Shown here: piece after piece, positions 25,554-35,284 of the stretch
Layout: each line of letters opens with the position of its first letter
Numbering within the stretch: position 1 is the first letter of the stretch
Origin: Rouxiella silvae
Lineage (GTDB): Bacteria > Pseudomonadota > Gammaproteobacteria > Enterobacterales > Enterobacteriaceae
Direction: 5' to 3'
DNA: 64,000 nt
Assembly: GCF_002093625.1 (NCBI RefSeq)
Contig: NZ_MRWD01000022.1
Location: 1-64,000, forward strand
Notes under the pieces: model-generated
What the model was told of the DNA's origin: nothing
What the model saw: the letters and a program-made list of their open reading frames with translations, nothing else
The model's database searches: none
Position numbers and translations under genes: made by a program

Positions 25554-25562
25554 CGAAGCGAA

Positions 25563-28418
25563 ATGGATAAGACATATAACCCGCAAGATATCGAGCAACC
25601 GCTTTACGAGCACTGGGAAGAACAGGGCTATTTCAAGCCTAACGGTGATACCAGTAAGGAAAGCTTCTGCATCATGATCCCGCCGCCGAATGTTACCGGT
25701 AGCTTGCATATGGGTCATGCTTTCCAGCAAACCATCATGGACGCCATGATCCGCTATCAGCGCATGCAGGGTAAAAATACCCTGTGGCAGGCGGGGACCG
25801 ACCATGCCGGTATTGCCACTCAGATGGTAGTTGAGCGCAAAATTGCCGCAGAAGAAGGCAAGACGCGTAAAGATTACGGTCGTGAAGCCTTTATCGACAA
25901 AATCTGGGAGTGGAAATCAGAATCGGGCGGCACCATCACGCGCCAGATGCGCCGTCTCGGCGACTCCGTCGACTGGGAGCGCGAGCGCTTCACCATGGAC
26001 GAAGGCCTGTCTAACGCCGTTCGAGAAGTGTTTGTTCGCCTGTATAAAGAGGACCTGATTTACCGTGGCAAACGCCTGGTAAACTGGGACCCGAAACTGC
26101 GCACCGCGATCTCTGACCTCGAAGTTGAAAACCGCGAATCGAAAGGATCCATCTGGCACCTGCGTTATCCACTGGCTGACGGCGTCAAAACGGCCGACGG
26201 TAAAGACTATCTGGTGGTAGCCACCACCCGCCCGGAAACCGAACTCGGCGATGCCGGCGTGGCGGTTAACCCGGAAGATCCGCGCTATAAAGACTTGATC
26301 GGTAAAGAAGTTATTCTGCCGCTGGTAGGTCGCCGTATTCCTATCCTCGGTGACGAACACGCCGACATGGAAAAAGGCACCGGCTGCGTAAAAATCACCC
26401 CTGCCCATGACTTTAACGACTATGAAGTTGGTAAACGTCACGGCCTGCCGATGATTAACATCCTGACTTTCGACGGCGACATTCGCCAGACCGCTGAAGT
26501 GTTCGACACCAAAGGCGAAGAAAGCGACGCGTGCAGCAACGAAATTCCTGAGCAGTTCCGTGGCCTTGAGCGCTTTGCCGCGCGTAAAGCCGTCGTGGCC
26601 GCATTTGACGAGCTGGGCCTGCTGGAAGAGATTAAACCTCACGACCTGACTATCCCTTATGGCGATCGCGGCGGCGTGGTCATTGAGCCGATGCTGACCG
26701 ACCAGTGGTATGTGCGAACTGCACCATTGGCAAAAGTGGCGGTTGAGGCGGTTGAGCAAGGCGAGATCCAGTTCGTACCTAAACAGTACGAAAACATGTA
26801 TTTCAGCTGGATGCGCGACATTCAGGACTGGTGTATCTCTCGCCAGTTGTGGTGGGGTCACCGCATCCCGGCCTGGTACGACGCCGAAGGCAATGTTTTT
26901 GTCGGCCGTGACGAAGAAGAAGTGCGCCGCGAGAACAACCTTGCCGCAGACGTGGTGCTGAGCCAGGACGAAGACGTGCTCGATACCTGGTTCTCCTCCG
27001 GCCTGTGGACCTTCTCGACGCTGGGCTGGCCAAACGAGACGCCGGATCTGAAAGCCTTCCACCCGTCAAGTGTGGTAGTGAGCGGCTTCGACATCATCTT
27101 CTTCTGGATTGCCCGCATGATCATGATGACCATGCATTTCGTGAAAGACGAAAACGGCAAACCACAGGTTCCGTTCAATACCGTTTATATGACTGGCCTG
27201 ATCCGCGACGACGAAGGACAGAAAATGTCCAAGTCAAAAGGTAACGTTATCGATCCCCTGGATATGATCGACGGTATCTCACTGGAAGACCTGCTGGAAA
27301 AACGCACCGGCAACATGATGCAGCCGCAGCTGGCGGAAAAAATTCGCAAGCGCACCGAGAAGCAGTTCCCGAACGGGATTGAACCGCACGGCACCGACGC
27401 CCTGCGCTTTACCCTGGCGGCGCTGGCCTCAACCGGTCGCGACATCAACTGGGACATGAAGCGTCTTGAAGGCTACCGCAACTTCTGTAACAAACTTTGG
27501 AACGCCAGCCGTTTTGTGCTGATGAATACCGAAGACCAGGACTGTGGCCTGAACGGCGGCGAACTCCAGCTGTCTCTGGCGGACCGTTGGATCCTTGCCG
27601 AATACAACCGCACGGTGAAAATCTACCGTGAAGCGTTGGACAGCTATCGCTTCGACCTGGCGGCCAGCATTCTGTATGAATTCACCTGGAACCAGTTCTG
27701 CGACTGGTATCTGGAGCTGACCAAGCCGGTCATGAACGGCGGCACTGAAGCACAGCTGCGCGGCACACGTAATACACTGGTTGAAGTACTCGAAGGCCTG
27801 CTGCGCCTGGCGCACCCAATTATTCCGTTCATTACAGAAACCATCTGGCAGAGCGTTAAACCGCTGAAAGGCATCACCGCAGACACCATTATGCTGCAAC
27901 CTTTCCCAGAGTTTTCGGCCGACAAAGCTGATGAAAGCGCATTGGTCGATCTCGAATGGATCAAGCAGGCAATCATTGCTATTCGTAACGTGCGTGCCGA
28001 AATGAACATCGCGCCGGGTAAACCTCTCGAGCTGCTGCTGCGCGGCGCCAGCGCTGATGCACAGCGTCGTGTAGAGCAGAACCTGAGCTTTATCAAATCA
28101 CTGGCACGTCTGGAATCAATTACTGTGCTGGCGGCGGGCGATAAAGGACCGGTTTCTGTGACTAAGCTAGTTGAGGGCGCAGAGCTGCTGATCCCGATGG
28201 CAGGTTTGGTAGATAAAGAGGCCGAGCTTGAGCGCTTGACCAAAGAGATAGCCAAGCTGGATGCAGAAGTTGAACGTATCGAAGCCAAACTGTCGAATGA
28301 AGGCTTTGTGGCGCGTGCGCCAGAAGCGGTGGTTGCCAAAGAGCGTGAAAGACTGCAGGCCTGTGCAGAAGCCAAGATAAAGATTCAGGAACAACAAGTT
28401 ACCATTGCCGCGCTGTAA
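25563..28418 (+). CDS. valS: Valyl-tRNA synthetase
   Basis: A 951-residue class I synthetase, the same length as E. coli ValRS. The HIGH motif appears in [15 protein letters not shown] (about residues 38-52) and the KMSKS loop in [16 protein letters not shown] (about 552-567). The editing CP1 domain ([20 protein letters not shown]), the anticodon-binding domain and the C-terminal coiled coil ([20 protein letters not shown]) are all present. It charges tRNA-Val and hydrolyses mischarged threonine. It ends the pepA-holC-valS group and is followed by a strong terminator. Confidence 0.98.
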   Translation: MDKTYNPQDIEQPLYEHWEEQGYFKPNGDTSKESFCIMIPPPNVTGSLHMGHAFQQTIMDAMIRYQRMQGKNTLWQAGTDHAGIATQMVVERKIAAEEGKTRKDYGREAFIDKIWEWKSESGGTITRQMRRLGDSVDWERERFTMDEGLSNAVREVFVRLYKEDLIYRGKRLVNWDPKLRTAISDLEVENRESKGSIWHLRYPLADGVKTADGKDYLVVATTRPETELGDAGVAVNPEDPRYKDLIGKEVILPLVGRRIPILGDEHADMEKGTGCVKITPAHDFNDYEVGKRHGLPMINILTFDGDIRQTAEVFDTKGEESDACSNEIPEQFRGLERFAARKAVVAAFDELGLLEEIKPHDLTIPYGDRGGVVIEPMLTDQWYVRTAPLAKVAVEAVEQGEIQFVPKQYENMYFSWMRDIQDWCISRQLWWGHRIPAWYDAEGNVFVGRDEEEVRRENNLAADVVLSQDEDVLDTWFSSGLWTFSTLGWPNETPDLKAFHPSSVVVSGFDIIFFWIARMIMMTMHFVKDENGKPQVPFNTVYMTGLIRDDEGQKMSKSKGNVIDPLDMIDGISLEDLLEKRTGNMMQPQLAEKIRKRTEKQFPNGIEPHGTDALRFTLAALASTGRDINWDMKRLEGYRNFCNKLWNASRFVLMNTEDQDCGLNGGELQLSLADRWILAEYNRTVKIYREALDSYRFDLAASILYEFTWNQFCDWYLELTKPVMNGGTEAQLRGTRNTLVEVLEGLLRLAHPIIPFITETIWQSVKPLKGITADTIMLQPFPEFSADKADESALVDLEWIKQAIIAIRNVRAEMNIAPGKPLELLLRGASADAQRRVEQNLSFIKSLARLESITVLAAGDKGPVSVTKLVEGAELLIPMAGLVDKEAELERLTKEIAKLDAEVERIEAKLSNEGFVARAPEAVVAKERERLQACAEAKIKIQEQQVTIAAL

Positions 28419-28444
28419 GCAACGCTGAGTCGGTAATGTCTAAC

Positions 28445-28476
28445 AACGGTGGAGTGAAAGCTCCGCCGTTTTTTTT
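28445..28476 (+). terminator. Intrinsic terminator of valS
   Basis: AACGGTGGAG (28445-28454) pairs with CTCCGCCGTT (28461-28470), followed by TTTTTT. It lies 27 bases after the valS stop. Confidence 0.9.
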
Positions 28477-28580
28477 AGAATTGCAAAAAGCAGCGCCACG
28501 CGGTATTAAATGCGAGTGATTAAAAAAACGACGCTGCCATTCCCTGAAAGTTCATTCCATGAAAATTTTGAGTTATTGAT

Positions 28581-29096
28581 ATGACTACAGCTGTGATCGA
28601 CTCAACACAACAAGATGTCGTAGTGCGACGCATCACCTGTGATGACAATGCCGCGATCGCCCAGGTTATTCGTCAAGTATCCGCCGAGTTTGGTCTAACC
28701 GCCGACAAGGGCTATACGGTTGCCGACCCCAATCTGGATATTCTTTGCGAAATCTACAGTCAGCCGCGCAGTGCCTATTGGGTCGTAGAACTCAACGGCA
28801 AGATAGCGGGCGGCGGCGGCGTTGCTCCCTTAATCGGTGAAGGCGAGGATATCTGCGAACTGCAGAAGATGTATTTTATGTCCAGCCTGCGCGGCAAGGG
28901 CCTGGCCAAGCGACTGGCACTGCAGGCCATGGCCTACGCGAAAGAGCAAGGTTTTACCCGCTGTTATCTCGAAACCACCGCCAGCCTGACCCAAGCCATA
29001 GCGCTGTATGAGCATCTCGGCTTTGAACACATTGACGGCGCGCTCGGCAGCACCGGTCACGTTGACTGTGAAGTCACCATGCTTAAATCACTTTAA
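28581..29096 (+). CDS. yjgM: GNAT N-acetyltransferase YjgM
   Basis: A 171-residue acetyltransferase in the valS-rraB-arg interval, where E. coli has YjgM (167). Acetyl-CoA binding motif A is [20 protein letters not shown] (about residues 97-116), and the C-terminal [11 protein letters not shown] is a typical GNAT closing motif. The N-terminus carries [20 protein letters not shown]. Substrate unknown; relatives acetylate amino acids such as O-acetylserine-like compounds or glutamate, which is not provable here. E. coli yjgN, often found between valS and yjgM, is absent. Confidence 0.88.
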   Translation: MTTAVIDSTQQDVVVRRITCDDNAAIAQVIRQVSAEFGLTADKGYTVADPNLDILCEIYSQPRSAYWVVELNGKIAGGGGVAPLIGEGEDICELQKMYFMSSLRGKGLAKRLALQAMAYAKEQGFTRCYLETTASLTQAIALYEHLGFEHIDGALGSTGHVDCEVTMLKSL

Positions 29097-29113
29097 TACG
29101 CTGTTTATGCAAT

Positions 29114-29141
29114 AAAAAAGCCGGCTAAGCCGGCTTTTTTA
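29114..29141 (+). terminator. Bidirectional terminator after yjgM
   Basis: AAAAAAGCCGGC and GCCGGCTTTTTT are inverted copies around TAA, with A and T runs on both sides. It can end transcription from yjgM and from rraB, which is read towards it. Confidence 0.9.
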
Positions 29142-29241
29142 TTTCTACTTCATGCCCTTAACTCGGTTTGTAATCTCGCGAGCTAAGGTGAACCTGCTTC
29201 CAACGCCTTATCGCCGACGCGCAGCAGATTAATTTAAAGAC

Positions 29242-29703
29242 TTAGTGGCGTTTGCCGTCGTCGTCTTTATCAACAATGTTTTTAGGCGCAGCGTGTTCGT
29301 CTTCTTCTTCGTCGTCTTCATCATCTTCATCGTCGCCGTCTTCGCCGTTCGGGTCTTCAAAGTAAGTGCCCCAACCGTCGTAGTTCACGCCGTTGGCTTC
29401 TGCCAGTGCTACCAGCTGCTCAACCTGCGTGTCGATGAGTTCTGCATTAAGCGCCACTTCGCTTATCACATCACAGCACATCACCACCGAGCCGTCTTCA
29501 ATTTCTAGCTCTTCTGCGTCTGTCACTTCATAGCCCAGCTTGAAGGCCTCTACCGCTGCTCGCTCCAGAACGTCGAATTTCTCACAGGAGAAATGATGCT
29601 CAATAGTGTAAAGCGCGTCAGGATCGCTACCGTCTTCCAACAGCTCTTCGATGATTAAGCGGGTCTCATTACGTTGTTCGTCTAGCAATTCACGGTTTGC
29701 CAT
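29242..29703 (-). CDS. rraB: Ribonuclease E inhibitor RraB
   Basis: 153 residues from ATG 29703. [20 protein letters not shown] and [18 protein letters not shown] match RraB of E. coli (138 residues), and [15 protein letters not shown] is the conserved end of the fold. It binds the C-terminal part of RNase E and changes which RNAs are degraded. The tail is enlarged: a run of about 15 aspartates and glutamates, then [18 protein letters not shown], longer than in E. coli. ATG 29703 has AGAGG upstream and aligns with known starts; an in-frame ATG six codons earlier is less likely. It is divergent from argF. Confidence 0.93.
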   Translation of the reverse strand: MANRELLDEQRNETRLIIEELLEDGSDPDALYTIEHHFSCEKFDVLERAAVEAFKLGYEVTDAEELEIEDGSVVMCCDVISEVALNAELIDTQVEQLVALAEANGVNYDGWGTYFEDPNGEDGDDEDDEDDEEEDEHAAPKNIVDKDDDGKRH

Positions 29704-29801
29704 GCCTCTGTCCTCAATCAATATGACGTTTAGACGCTATTTTCACACAGCAGAGGGCTTGCCTCCACTATAAACGACAAAGTTTTTATTTGGGGGTTGT
29801 A

Positions 29802-29840
29802 ATTGCATATTCATACATATAAATTGAATTTTAATTCATT
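29802..29840 (+). promoter_or_regulatory. Tandem ARG boxes (ArgR operator) before argF
   Basis: ATTGCATATTCATACATA (29802-29819) and ATTGAATTTTAATTCATT (29823-29840) are two 18-bp ARG boxes separated by 3 bases, the exact spacing at which an ArgR hexamer binds. The second is a near-perfect match to the TGAAT-N4-ATTCA consensus. Arginine-dependent repression of the downstream gene follows from the known system. Confidence 0.9.
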
Positions 29841-29863
29841 GGATAAGTTTCGGAGATAGACAC

Positions 29864-30871
29864 ATGAGTCTGTTAAGTAAACGCCATTTTCTTAGGCTAC
29901 TGGATTTTACCCCGTCAGAAATTGACACCCTGTTATCGCTCTCCGCCGAGTTGAAAACTGCCAAGAAAAACGGCAGCGAGAAGCCTTACCTTAAAGGGAA
30001 GAACATAGCGCTCATCTTCGAAAAAGACTCTACCCGCACTCGATGCTCTTTCGAAGTTGCCGCTTATGATCAGGGCGCTCAGGTCACCTACCTCGGCCCA
30101 AGCGGCAGCCAGATTGGCCATAAAGAGTCGATGAAAGACACCGCGCGCGTGTTGGGCAGAATGTACGACGGTATCCAATATCGCGGTTTTGGCCAGGAAA
30201 TTGTCGAAACGCTGGCCGAACATGCGGGCGTACCGGTATGGAACGGACTGACCAATGAATTTCATCCTACCCAGCTTTTGGCCGACCTGTTGACCATGCA
30301 AGAGCATCTGCCGAGCAAAACCTTGTCGCAAATGTCGCTGGCGTATTTGGGCGATGCGCGCAACAACATGGGCAACTCACTGCTTGAAGCAGCAGCGTTG
30401 TGTGGCCTGGACCTGCGTCTGGTTGCGCCCTCAGCCTGCTGGCCTGACGCCGACCTGGTCGCAAGCTGTCAGCAATTGGCTCAGCAAAACGGGGGGTCTA
30501 TAACCCTTACTGAAGATATCGATGCTGGCGTCAAGGGCGCGGACTTCCTCTACACCGACGTATGGGTCTCGATGGGCGAACCCAAAGAAGTGTGGAAAGA
30601 GCGTATTAATCTGCTGCGCCCTTATCAAGTGAATATGGCGATGGTGGCGAAAACCGGCAATCCTGCGGTTAAATTCCTGCACTGCCTGCCGGCTTTCCAC
30701 GATGACCAAACCACCCTTGGCCGCCAGATGGCAGAAGAGTACGATTTGAAAGGCGGTATGGAAGTGTCCGACGAAGTGTTTGAGTCGCCGCTCAGCGTGG
30801 TCTTCGATCAGGCTGAAAACCGCATGCACACCATCAAAGCCGTGATGGTTGCTACCTTAGGCACAATGTGA
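29864..30871 (+). CDS. argF: Ornithine carbamoyltransferase
   Basis: A 335-residue enzyme that makes citrulline from ornithine and carbamoyl phosphate in arginine synthesis. The carbamoyl phosphate site is [14 protein letters not shown] (about residues 53-66), [12 protein letters not shown] follows, and HCLPAFHD (about 272-279) binds ornithine. Its position next to rraB equals E. coli argI; elsewhere in the order the single copy is called argF. GGAGA before ATG 29864 gives the ribosome site. A strong hairpin without a T-run (30887-30911) follows the gene. Confidence 0.96.
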   Translation: MSLLSKRHFLRLLDFTPSEIDTLLSLSAELKTAKKNGSEKPYLKGKNIALIFEKDSTRTRCSFEVAAYDQGAQVTYLGPSGSQIGHKESMKDTARVLGRMYDGIQYRGFGQEIVETLAEHAGVPVWNGLTNEFHPTQLLADLLTMQEHLPSKTLSQMSLAYLGDARNNMGNSLLEAAALCGLDLRLVAPSACWPDADLVASCQQLAQQNGGSITLTEDIDAGVKGADFLYTDVWVSMGEPKEVWKERINLLRPYQVNMAMVAKTGNPAVKFLHCLPAFHDDQTTLGRQMAEEYDLKGGMEVSDEVFESPLSVVFDQAENRMHTIKAVMVATLGTM

Positions 30872-31026
30872 TCAAACCCGCTTTCCAGCCTGTTGGCACT
30901 GGCCAACGGGCTGCCGCAGCCCCTTAATATTGCACTTTTACTTTCCTTTACCCCTCGCCCCCCTGTTTATCAACTAACCTTTTATAGAGTTAATCTTTTA
31001 TCATGTGAATAATAAAGGAAACGGTT

Positions 31027-32847
31027 ATGGGTGCAGTGAATCCTGAGTTCGTGCTTCGCTTGGAAAGCTTGCTGAGCAGGGTCTATCCCAAAGAACACAT
31101 TGGCGATCTGATAAAAAAAATCCTGCATCTTGGTGAGAAATGGAACTACGGTGCGCATCGTTCGCAGCAATGGGTGGACGGCACCAATATCTATCTCATC
31201 ACCTATGGCGACACGATTTCGCAACCGGACAAACCGCCGCTCGCTACGCTCAATCACTTTGCCCATCAGCACTTAAACGACACCATCAGCGATATTCATA
31301 TTCTCCCGATGTATCCTTACAGCTCCGATGATGGATTCAGCGTCATTGACTACCGGCGCATCGACGACCACCTCGGCGGCTGGAGTGATATTCACCACCT
31401 CGCCGCCAACTTTAATCTGATGTTTGACTGCGTTATCAACCACATATCACGCTCAAGCGACTGGCTGAAAGGCTATATTAACGACGAGCCTTATTACCGC
31501 GACTATTTCATCGATGCCAATCCAGAGCTGGACTACAGCCGCGTCGTGCGCCCCCGCGCCTCACCGCTGTTGACGCCGTTTATCAAAGCTGACGGCACCG
31601 AACTGTATTTGTGGACCACATTTAGCGAAGATCAAATCGACATCAATTTCAAAAATCCACAGGTGCTGCTCGAAAGCATCGATGTCATATTGCAATATGC
31701 GGCAAGCGGCGGGCAGTCGATTCGCCTTGATGCCATTGGCTACATTTGGAAGGAGATGGGTACCCCCTGTATTCATCGGCCGCAGGCGCACAATATCATC
31801 AAGCTGTGGCGCACCATCCTCGACGAGGTGATCCCCGGCACGCGCATCATTACTGAAACCAACGTGCCCCACCATGAGAATATCAGCTACTTTGGTGAAG
31901 GCGATGAAGCGCACATGGTTTATCAATTCGCCCTTCCGCCGCTAACGCTGCACGCCTTCCTGCGCCAAGATACACGCACGCTGACCCAGTGGGCGCAGGG
32001 ACTGAACGCCGAGGCACACTATCCCAAGACCACCTATTTTAACTTTCTCTCCAGCCACGACGGCATTGGTTTACGCCCTACCGAGACGTTCCTTGATGAC
32101 AACGAACGAAAATATTTGGCGCAGGAAACACAGCGCAAAGAGGGGCGAGTCTCCTATAAAGACAACGGTGACGGCACCCATTCACCCTATGAGCTGAATA
32201 TTAACTATCTCAGCGCTATCACCGAAGTGGACGACAGCATCGAGCTTAAGGCGAATAAGTTTCTGGCGGCTCAGGCTTTACTGCTGTCGTTTATGGGCGT
32301 TCCGGCGATTTATATTCACAGCCTGCTCGGCAGTGAAAATGACCTTGAAGGTATGCATCAGTCCGGTCTAAGTCGACGAATAAGCCGCAAGAAACTCCAG
32401 CTCGACGACGTTGAAAAAGAGCTCACGCAGCCGGGATCTCTGCGGTCTAGGGTGTTTAACGGCATAAAGAAACTGATCGCTATTCGGCGTACACGCCCGG
32501 CTTTTTCTCCTCAGGCCGGTCAGCGAGTATTTGAACTGGGTGACAAACTGTTTGCCCTAGAGCGTTATGACCCCAAATCGGAGAACCGCATCAGCTGTAT
32601 TTTCAACATCAGTGGCCAATCGCAAACCTTTAAACTGGCCGTTGAAGGTAAAGACTTGATTGCCGGCGAACAGTTTACCGGCCAGATGCGCCTCCAGCCG
32701 TGGCAGGTGGTGTGGATAGAGCACAAACTTAAAGCGCCAGAGCGACTGGGCAGACTGCGCCGCTGGCGGAAAAAGATTTTTATCTCGCTGAAAAGATCTG
32801 AAGCCAACCGATTGCTTACTGGCCGTCCCCGTAAAGCAAAAAGGTGA
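31027..32847 (+). CDS. GH13 sugar phosphorylase (sucrose phosphorylase-like)
   Basis: A 606-residue alpha-amylase-superfamily protein of the GH13_18 type. Conserved regions are visible: DCVINHIS (region I), SIRLDAIGYIWKE with the nucleophile aspartate (region II), IITETNVPH with the acid/base glutamate (region III) and NFLSSHDGIGLRPTE (region IV). Family members cleave sucrose, sucrose 6-phosphate, glucosylglycerate or glucosylglycerol with phosphate to give glucose 1-phosphate; the exact substrate is not readable. AAGGAAA lies in front of ATG 31027. No sugar transporter or kinase is adjacent, which is unusual for the family. The C-terminal 35 residues are strongly basic (RRWRKKIF, RPRKAKR). 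Confidence 0.85.
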   Translation: MGAVNPEFVLRLESLLSRVYPKEHIGDLIKKILHLGEKWNYGAHRSQQWVDGTNIYLITYGDTISQPDKPPLATLNHFAHQHLNDTISDIHILPMYPYSSDDGFSVIDYRRIDDHLGGWSDIHHLAANFNLMFDCVINHISRSSDWLKGYINDEPYYRDYFIDANPELDYSRVVRPRASPLLTPFIKADGTELYLWTTFSEDQIDINFKNPQVLLESIDVILQYAASGGQSIRLDAIGYIWKEMGTPCIHRPQAHNIIKLWRTILDEVIPGTRIITETNVPHHENISYFGEGDEAHMVYQFALPPLTLHAFLRQDTRTLTQWAQGLNAEAHYPKTTYFNFLSSHDGIGLRPTETFLDDNERKYLAQETQRKEGRVSYKDNGDGTHSPYELNINYLSAITEVDDSIELKANKFLAAQALLLSFMGVPAIYIHSLLGSENDLEGMHQSGLSRRISRKKLQLDDVEKELTQPGSLRSRVFNGIKKLIAIRRTRPAFSPQAGQRVFELGDKLFALERYDPKSENRISCIFNISGQSQTFKLAVEGKDLIAGEQFTGQMRLQPWQVVWIEHKLKAPERLGRLRRWRKKIFISLKRSEANRLLTGRPRKAKR

Positions 32848-32857
32848 AGCAACCCTC

Positions 32858-32885
32858 TTGCAGGCAGAATTCGTGCGCGTATAAT
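32858..32885 (+). promoter_or_regulatory. Promoter of the pyrL-pyrBI operon
   Basis: TTGCAG (32858-32863), a 16-base spacer and a perfect TATAAT (32880-32885), 26 bases before the leader peptide ATG. Confidence 0.7.
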
Positions 32886-32911
32886 GCGCCACAATTTGCC
32901 GGGAGACTGAC

Positions 32912-33055
32912 ATGAAAAACGACATCACACTGCGCTTCGATGCTTCACCGAACCCTGTGCCTGTAGGCGGCGTTCAGCCGTTGTCTCTCCCAATGATTTT
33001 GCAAATGCCGGTAGTATTGCAAATAAAGAATCGATCGCTGAAAGCCCCTCATTGA
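32912..33055 (+). CDS. pyrL: pyrBI operon leader peptide
   Basis: A 47-codon ORF with a good ribosome site (GGGAG) that starts 27 bases after the -10 box and stops inside the attenuator hairpin, exactly where E. coli pyrL sits. The peptide (MKNDITLRFDASPNPVPVGG at its start) is not similar to E. coli PyrL, as expected for a leader whose translation rather than product matters. Under the known mechanism, low UTP lets the ribosome keep up with paused polymerase and block the terminator. The leader is less U-rich here than in E. coli, so the pause site is less obvious. Confidence 0.7.
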   Translation: MKNDITLRFDASPNPVPVGGVQPLSLPMILQMPVVLQIKNRSLKAPH

Positions 33056-33068
33056 GGGGCTTTTTTTT
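33041..33068 (+). terminator. Attenuator terminator of pyrBI
   Basis: AAAGCCCCTC and GAGGGGCTTT form a 10-bp stem followed by TTTTT, 27 bases before pyrB. The leader ORF stop (33053-33055) is in its loop, the layout required for translation-coupled attenuation by UTP. Confidence 0.9.
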
Positions 33069-33094
33069 GTCTGTCATCGTAAAGGAGAGCGACA

Positions 33095-34030
33095 ATGGCT
33101 AATCCGCTGTACCAAAAACACATTATTTCAATTAACGATCTCAGCCGTGAAGAACTGGAGCTGGTGTTAGACACGGCCGCCAGTTTAAAAGCCAATCCAC
33201 AGCCTGAGCTGTTGAAACATAAGGTGATAGCGAGTTGCTTTTTTGAAGCGTCCACCCGTACCCGCCTGTCGTTTGAGAGCGCGGTCCATCGCCTTGGTGC
33301 CTCTGTCGTAGGTTTTGCCGACGGAAGCAACACCTCGGCAGGCAAGAAAGGCGAGACACTGGCAGACACGACTTCGGTTATCAGCACCTATGTCGATGCG
33401 ATTATCATGCGCCATCCGCAGGAAGGCGCAGCGCGTCTGGCCACAGAATTCTCCGGCAGCATTCCTATCCTCAACGCCGGTGACGGTGCTAACCAGCATC
33501 CGACTCAGACCCTGCTCGACCTGTTCACTATTCAGGAAACCCAGGGCCGTCTCGACAACATCAAAATCGCGATGGTCGGTGACTTGAAGTACGGCCGCAC
33601 CGTGCACAGCCTGGCGCAGGCACTGGCCAAATTTAACGGTAACCGTTTCTATTTCATTGCGCCGGACGCGCTGGCCATGCCGGAGTACATTCTCAATCTG
33701 CTCAAAGAGAAAGGCATTGAATACAGCCTGCATGAAACCATTGAAGAAGTGGTGCCAGAGCTGGATATTCTGTACATGACGCGCGTACAGAAAGAGCGCC
33801 TGGACCCGTCGGAGTACGCCAACGTCAAGGCGCAGTTTATTTTGCGCGCTGCCGATTTAGCCCATGCCCAATCCAACCTGAAAGTGCTACACCCGCTGCC
33901 GCGCGTTGACGAAATCACCACCGACGTTGACAGCACACCCTACGCTTTCTATTTCCAGCAGGCCGGTAACGGGATTTATGCCCGTCAGGCACTGTTAGCA
34001 CTGGTTTTAAACGCCGACACCGCACAATAA
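33095..34030 (+). CDS. pyrB: Aspartate carbamoyltransferase catalytic subunit
   Basis: A 311-residue PyrB. The carbamoyl phosphate site [20 protein letters not shown], the [11 protein letters not shown] segment and [14 protein letters not shown] near the C-terminus are intact. It carries out the first committed step of pyrimidine synthesis, making carbamoyl aspartate, and assembles with PyrI as two trimers plus three dimers. AAGGAGAG precedes the ATG; pyrI follows after 10 bases. Confidence 0.98.
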   Translation: MANPLYQKHIISINDLSREELELVLDTAASLKANPQPELLKHKVIASCFFEASTRTRLSFESAVHRLGASVVGFADGSNTSAGKKGETLADTTSVISTYVDAIIMRHPQEGAARLATEFSGSIPILNAGDGANQHPTQTLLDLFTIQETQGRLDNIKIAMVGDLKYGRTVHSLAQALAKFNGNRFYFIAPDALAMPEYILNLLKEKGIEYSLHETIEEVVPELDILYMTRVQKERLDPSEYANVKAQFILRAADLAHAQSNLKVLHPLPRVDEITTDVDSTPYAFYFQQAGNGIYARQALLALVLNADTAQ

Positions 34031-34040
34031 GGAGCACACC

Positions 34041-34505
34041 ATGACGCAAGATAACAAACTCCAGGTAGAAGCCATCAAATGCGGCACGGTTATCGACCAT
34101 ATTCCGGCGCAAATTGGTTTTAAGCTGCTGTCATTGTTTAAACTGACCGAAACCGATCAGCGCATTACGATTGGCCTGAACCTGCCCTCTAACGAGCTTG
34201 GCCGCAAAGACATTATCAAAATTGAAAACACCTTTCTCACCGAGCAGCAGGTTAACCAGCTGGCGGTGTATGCGCCCCATGCCACAGTAAACCGCATTGA
34301 CGATTATGTGGTAGTGAAGAAGCTACAGCCAAGCCTGCCCGACCGCATCGAGGGTGTGCTGCGTTGTCCTAACAGTAACTGCATCAGTCGCTTTGAGGCG
34401 GTCACCTCCAGCTTTGCGGTGAAAAATCGCCACGGCGAAGTCCATTTGCAGTGTAAATACTGTGAGAAAGAGTTCGAACATCAAGTTGTTTTGAACAACG
34501 AATAG
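34041..34505 (+). CDS. pyrI: Aspartate carbamoyltransferase regulatory subunit
   Basis: A 154-residue PyrI. The N-terminal allosteric domain ([20 protein letters not shown]) binds CTP and ATP. The C-terminal zinc domain has the four cysteines in LRCPNSNC and CKYC, which clamp the catalytic trimers. The pair gives feedback inhibition by CTP. It shares the attenuated promoter upstream of pyrL. AAGGAG lies before the start. Confidence 0.98.
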   Translation: MTQDNKLQVEAIKCGTVIDHIPAQIGFKLLSLFKLTETDQRITIGLNLPSNELGRKDIIKIENTFLTEQQVNQLAVYAPHATVNRIDDYVVVKKLQPSLPDRIEGVLRCPNSNCISRFEAVTSSFAVKNRHGEVHLQCKYCEKEFEHQVVLNNE

Positions 34506-34584
34506 AAGGAGATTTTGGGGATGCTTTCTCCCTCCCCGCTCCCTATACTGTCAGGACAATTTTTCATCTCATCAAGGAAACATT

Positions 34585-34971
34585 ATGTCTCGCGAAATCA
34601 GCACAGAAAACGCACCAGCGGCAATTGGTCCTTACGTTCAGGGCGTCGATCTCGGCAGCATGATCATCACTTCCGGCCAGATCCCTGTTGATCCAAAAAC
34701 CGGCAACGTAGCCGAAGACATCGCCGCTCAGGCGCGCCAGTCACTTGAAAACGTGCAGGCCATTGTCGAAGCAGCAGGTCTGAAAGTCTCCGACATCGTG
34801 AAAACCACCGTTTTCGTTAAAGATCTCAACGACTTCGCCACCGTTAATGCGACCTATGAAGCGTTCTTTACCGAGCACAGTGCTCCTTTCCCAGCGCGCT
34901 CATGCGTTGAAGTTGCTCGTCTGCCTAAAGACGTTAAAATCGAGATTGAAGCTATCGCCATTCGTCGCTAA
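34585..34971 (+). CDS. ridA: 2-iminobutanoate/2-iminopropanoate deaminase RidA
   Basis: A 128-residue YjgF/YER057c/UK114 protein. GPYVQGVDLGSMIITSGQIP and FPARSCVEVARLPKDVKIEI contain the conserved arginine and glutamate of the active site between subunits. RidA hydrolyses reactive imine intermediates from threonine and serine dehydratases. The gene lies 79 bases after pyrI, as in E. coli, with its own ribosome site (AAGGAAA) and a terminator after it. Confidence 0.97.
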   Translation: MSREISTENAPAAIGPYVQGVDLGSMIITSGQIPVDPKTGNVAEDIAAQARQSLENVQAIVEAAGLKVSDIVKTTVFVKDLNDFATVNATYEAFFTEHSAPFPARSCVEVARLPKDVKIEIEAIAIRR

Positions 34972-34994
34972 GCCCCCCTCTTCGATATTAAACA

Positions 34995-35020
34995 GGTCAG
35001 CCTCGGTGCTGGCCTTTTTT
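34995..35020 (+). terminator. Terminator of ridA
   Basis: GGTCAGC (34995-35001) pairs with GCTGGCC (35008-35014, one G-U) and is followed by TTTTTT. Confidence 0.8.
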
Positions 35021-35200
35021 ATGCCACATCCCCCTCTCTACCACCCCTCGCGGTACCCGCACTTGTGAATGCTTCATCAGCGACCATACTGATAAATGAC
35101 GCACTTTTTTGGCTCATTTTTAGCTAATACGCGCCTCGTTTCGCACTATAAAAGCGCGACATCCCCTCTATTTATGCGTTTTCTACAGACTTTTGCACGC

Positions 35201-35216
35201 TGGCACAGTTTGTGCG
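35201..35216 (+). promoter_or_regulatory. Sigma-54-like promoter of the Anbu operon
   Basis: TGGCACAGTTTGTGCG has GG and GC exactly 10 bases apart, the defining spacing of -24/-12 promoters; TGGCAC is a perfect -24 block and GTGC replaces the usual TTGC at -12. The predicted start would be near 35227, about 58 bases before the first gene. No activator site was identified with confidence. Between 35021 and 35200 nothing else is recognised. Confidence 0.55.
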
Positions 35217-35284
35217 TGTTGATTTAGGCGTAGTCAGAATTTTGTTATGCACGAACCCTAGCCTGTTATGTCAGTGAGGTGATG

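Noticed and set aside
25917..27062. A 381-residue open frame opposite valS
   Set aside because: Antisense shadow of a GC-rich essential gene; no family resemblance.
27644..28375. A serine- and arginine-rich frame of 243 residues opposite valS
   Set aside because: Typical shadow composition; the sense strand is clearly the C-terminal part of ValRS.
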